Shown: one piece after another, positions 30,684-33,350 of the stretch
Position numbering within the stretch: the stretch's first letter is position 1
Layout: each line of letters begins with the position of its first letter
IMG/VR virus record: IMGVR_UViG_3300020463_000069
Location: 1-33,350 of that record
Length of the DNA stretch: 33,350 nt
Source of the DNA: a virus
Reading direction: 5' to 3' (one strand)
The notes under the pieces: model-generated
The model's input: only the letters and a program-made list of their open reading frames with translations
Database searches by the model: none
Told to the model about the DNA's origin: nothing
Position numbers and translations under genes: made by a program

Positions 30684-30869
30684 TCAGTCGTCCTTAACAA
30701 CGGTTTTAGTTTTAGCTTTAGGCTTTGCTTTTGTTGGTTTAACAACAGGGATAATAGCTTTACCGCTGCCTATAAGCGATCTAGCTAAATCTTGATCCAC
30801 ATCAATGGTTGTGCCAGAGTCCTTATGGACTCCAGCTATCAACACACCTCTTATAAGTTCTACTTGCAT
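30684..30869 (-). CDS. small SH3-like protein with Lys-rich tail, 61 aa
   Basis: ATG 30869 (MQVELIRGVLIAGVHKDSG) to TGA 30684-30686. The N-terminal part with DQDLARSLIGSGKAI matches a common phage small-protein pattern found just after the capsid gene (beta strand, then DxxxAxxLIxxGKA). The C-terminus is a Lys/Pro/Thr repeat (KPTKAKPKAKTKT), possibly nucleic-acid binding. Sits in the place of lambda FI/head completion genes. Function unproven. Confidence 0.65.
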   Translation of the reverse strand: MQVELIRGVLIAGVHKDSGTTIDVDQDLARSLIGSGKAIIPVVKPTKAKPKAKTKTVVKDD

Positions 30870-30870
30870 A

Positions 30871-33333
30871 TTAAGTAGCGAAACAAAATGCTCCAGCCTG
30901 ACGAATAGCGTAGTCTATGTCCTGGAGCGCAATTATCCTGACTGTACCAGCAGTTGCACCAGCGTATGGATCGACTGTTAGATCCAATCCAGACCACATA
31001 CCCACAATGAACTGACTAAAGTCACCGAAGATTGCATCGTTGTTTAGAAGTTGATTTGAAACAATAGCTTCATAACCATTAATTTGATTATTATCAAACA
31101 CAAACATACCTGTGTTTGTAGCTTTTTCTGTTGATTTCAAAGCACCTCTAGCAGAAGCATTAACAAGATACTTCATAGAACCACCCTCTGCATTTGCTAC
31201 TGCAACATCGGTTTCCATCCCAATATATTCTGGAAATGTCCCGAATGTTGTTAAGGACTGAGAGCCAATACCACTTGTATCTTTTAGACCTAATGGCTGG
31301 TTAGAAGAACCTGTTCCGTAGATAGCAGTACGATCTAGCTCAAGAGCAATCTTCTTAGCAATGTCATCTCTAACAAATGCTTCGATGTCTATAGAAGACT
31401 GAAGAAGAGTTTTTCTTGTAAAATCAGTAAAAGCACCAACCGTCTTTGGTGTCATTGAAATCTGCGTAAAGCTCTGCTGACCCTCTGTAGGCGCACCGCC
31501 CTCTCCTACCCAGTAAGCAGAAGTTGTACCGTCTTGCTTCGGAATGCTGATATTCCCTTCTAGCCCAGTAAGCATGGTCACCCCAGCTTGCATGATAGCC
31601 ATTTTATTTCTCAAAATTTCTATGAAAGAACCGCTGAGAAGCTCTGTGCTGACTAGATTTCCTCCATCAGCAGCAGTACCAACATTTAAATCCCTCTTAA
31701 GGACTTCGTTAGGAACTATTAAACCTTTAGCTGGTCTGCCATATCTAGAAGCAGCTTCGTCAGAAACTTCTCTTTCAAATGATGCAGCTTCTTGTGCAGC
31801 CCTATCGCTAGGATTTGCTAAAGCATTGATAGCTCTTAGGAAAGAATATCTTTTTGTTTCTTTCTTTTCTAAAAACTCTTTAGATTCTTTTGTTTCAATC
31901 ATGTCGGTAGAACGAATTGGAGTAGCTTTTTTATTTTTAACAAGATCTAAAATGGCTGATCTTGCTTCTGTAGCAGATTTATTACTCTTAATAAGAGATT
32001 CTGTTAAATCTTCTGCTCCGTATTCTGAGAACTCACGACAAGTTGTAGTGATTTCAGCAACACGAGCATTGTTCTCATCTAAAGCACGTTGTACTTCAGC
32101 TTGAACATCAATTTCTACTGACGGCTTCTGTTCCACCGCAGCTTCTTTAGTTGTTTCTTCCATAGATGGATTAGATTGTGCGGTGGTAACCGCTGAACGA
32201 TCCTCTTTTTGAGAGGAGTTAACATTAATGATAATGTCTTCTTCTTCTAAAGTAACACTTTCTGATGAAATATTCTCTACTAAAGATCTACCAAAGCCAA
32301 CGGAATTGTCTGCCGGGATAGTTGCCAAGCTAACTTCATGGGGTGTCCATTTAGTCGCCCTAAGTCCTGTGTCCGTTTCTTCCACTTCGTCCAGACTGTA
32401 TCCAAACGAGATTCCACGGAATATTCCGTCTTTAACGTCTTCTAAGACTTCTGTAGCAAATTTAGAGCGAGAGAAGCGGATTTTAGCGTAACCGCGCTTG
32501 TCGTTGTCCGAAATATACGCAGATTCCACTACCCCTAGAACGCGATTGGGATCATGGTTGAAGAGAAAAGGTGCTGCTCCATTTAATCTTTCTAGATTTG
32601 CACTTCCTCTTTCGTGGCTTAACACTTCGTCACCAAAAAATCTACGAACTGGAATTTCCGATGAAAACGGAAACTCAAATGTTCTTGCTTTTTTCTGATC
32701 AAAGTCAGTAACTTCTTTTCTTTGAAGCTTATCTTCCGCTGAAATTACTCTGATTGGAGAAATCTTAGTCAAAGTAGAAAACTTATGACCTACCTTTCTA
32801 TCAGTAGCTTCGCCATTCCTATAAAGAGTAATTAAGGCAGCAGGGTCATCTGCTGTTCCTGTGATCGTGAAAGAAGAGTCTGGTACATCAATAGAACCAT
32901 CTCTAACAATACGAGTAATTTTTCCTCGTGCTGTACCTCCGCTTGAAGACCAAGAAACAAAATCCCCTGTCTTCAATGCGTCAGGTGCTGCACGTTCTTC
33001 AGTCTGTTCAGACATAGTACGCTCCCTAGCTTTTTTGATTTGATTAGACTTGGTTCCAGACCAAGACTGCCCTGCGTCTCCGCCCCAAGCAGCCCAACTG
33101 ACCCTCCCATTGCTGGGATAGCCGTCTTCGCCCTTGCGGAAACCTTTGCCCGATTTGTCCGACTCGTGCCGAGCAAACCACGCATTCATAGTTATAACAG
33201 TATCTGGACTTAGCTGGTCACCGCTTAATATTTGTGTTGCTCTTGTTCTTGCATCATCTGTACCTCCATCTTCTCCATCTTTCTTCCATTCTCGATATCG
33301 TTTAGCTTCTACTCTCATTCCCTCCGTGGGCAT
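30871..33333 (-). CDS. capsid polyprotein: Tudor-like segment + S78 prohead protease + scaffold + HK97-fold major capsid, 820 aa or more
   Basis: Stop TAA 30871-30873; ATG at 33333, but the frame stays open to the right edge (codons for VDIDL precede this ATG), so the true start may lie outside. Residues 1-105: segment with ARTRATQILSGDQLSPDTV and GRVSWAAWGGDAGQSW, seen next to phage head proteases. 119-192: DUF2945/Tudor-like piece (GDFVSWSSSGGTARGKI, HKFSTL). 217-350: S78 protease with His260 (FNHD) and Ser309 (GISFGY). 350-510: charged, helical scaffold/delta-like region. 515-820: major capsid (SIPKQDGTTSAYWVGEG, LDRTAIYGTGSSNQPLG). Self-cleavage is expected. Confidence 0.88.
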   Translation of the reverse strand: MPTEGMRVEAKRYREWKKDGEDGGTDDARTRATQILSGDQLSPDTVITMNAWFARHESDKSGKGFRKGEDGYPSNGRVSWAAWGGDAGQSWSGTKSNQIKKARERTMSEQTEERAAPDALKTGDFVSWSSSGGTARGKITRIVRDGSIDVPDSSFTITGTADDPAALITLYRNGEATDRKVGHKFSTLTKISPIRVISAEDKLQRKEVTDFDQKKARTFEFPFSSEIPVRRFFGDEVLSHERGSANLERLNGAAPFLFNHDPNRVLGVVESAYISDNDKRGYAKIRFSRSKFATEVLEDVKDGIFRGISFGYSLDEVEETDTGLRATKWTPHEVSLATIPADNSVGFGRSLVENISSESVTLEEEDIIINVNSSQKEDRSAVTTAQSNPSMEETTKEAAVEQKPSVEIDVQAEVQRALDENNARVAEITTTCREFSEYGAEDLTESLIKSNKSATEARSAILDLVKNKKATPIRSTDMIETKESKEFLEKKETKRYSFLRAINALANPSDRAAQEAASFEREVSDEAASRYGRPAKGLIVPNEVLKRDLNVGTAADGGNLVSTELLSGSFIEILRNKMAIMQAGVTMLTGLEGNISIPKQDGTTSAYWVGEGGAPTEGQQSFTQISMTPKTVGAFTDFTRKTLLQSSIDIEAFVRDDIAKKIALELDRTAIYGTGSSNQPLGLKDTSGIGSQSLTTFGTFPEYIGMETDVAVANAEGGSMKYLVNASARGALKSTEKATNTGMFVFDNNQINGYEAIVSNQLLNNDAIFGDFSQFIVGMWSGLDLTVDPYAGATAGTVRIIALQDIDYAIRQAGAFCFAT

Positions 33334-33350
33334 AAGGTCAATATCAACTC

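Noticed and set aside
31544-32104. 186-aa plus-strand frame opposite the capsid polyprotein
   Set aside because: Antisense to the protease/capsid region; no plausible domain.

Overview
The window is a stretch of an AT-rich tailed-phage genome (Caudoviricetes, siphovirus type). Its right two thirds, transcribed on the minus strand from the right edge leftwards, is a head-to-tail morphogenesis operon in the same gene order as phage lambda. The order is: a fused prohead protease/major capsid protein (at the right edge, probably cut by it), small head genes, an FII-like connector, a tail terminator, the tail tube, G/GT tail assembly chaperones joined by a -1 ribosomal frameshift, the tape measure, M, L, K, I and J, then a set of tail fibre and adhesin genes down to about 8.0 kb. 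Terminase and portal genes are not in the window and presumably lie beyond the right edge. No integrase, tRNA, CRISPR array or replication gene is visible.

The left 8 kb is different: many small genes on both strands, almost no recognisable families, dense ATGA/TGATG overlaps and divergent pairs. From left to right it holds a plus-strand run of small genes (1-1044); a small basic AT-hook-like peptide and minus-strand small genes around a compact regulatory segment (1041-1971); two candidate membrane/lysis proteins transcribed divergently from one promoter region (1968-2669); three plus-strand exported proteins with signal peptides (2666-4248); three minus-strand membrane-anchored, Pro-containing proteins (4326-5785); and a cluster of 2-oxoglutarate/Fe(II) oxygenase-like proteins with a small ParB/sulfiredoxin-like protein (5913-8023).

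The tiny basic peptide, the cyanophage-style fibre termini, the oxygenase genes and the cupredoxin-like insert suggest a marine phage, possibly of picocyanobacteria. This host guess rests on remembered resemblance and no host marker is present.

The most interesting points are: (1) a complete type-1 copper (cupredoxin-like) domain inserted into the lambda gpL-like tail-tip protein, which at the same time lacks the C-terminal Fe-S cysteine domain known from lambda gpL; (2) a textbook -1 frameshift site A-AAA-AAC with an 8-nt spacer and a 7-bp stem at the G/GT junction; (3) a capsid polyprotein carrying an AWGGD-motif segment, a Tudor-like segment, an S78 protease, a delta/scaffold-like region and the HK97-fold capsid in one chain; (4) six exported or membrane-anchored proteins of no known family packed in 3.2 kb; (5) three adjacent oxygenase-like genes, one with an unusual H-x-N metal motif; and (6) an intrinsic terminator whose U-tract runs straight into the start codon of the next structural gene.
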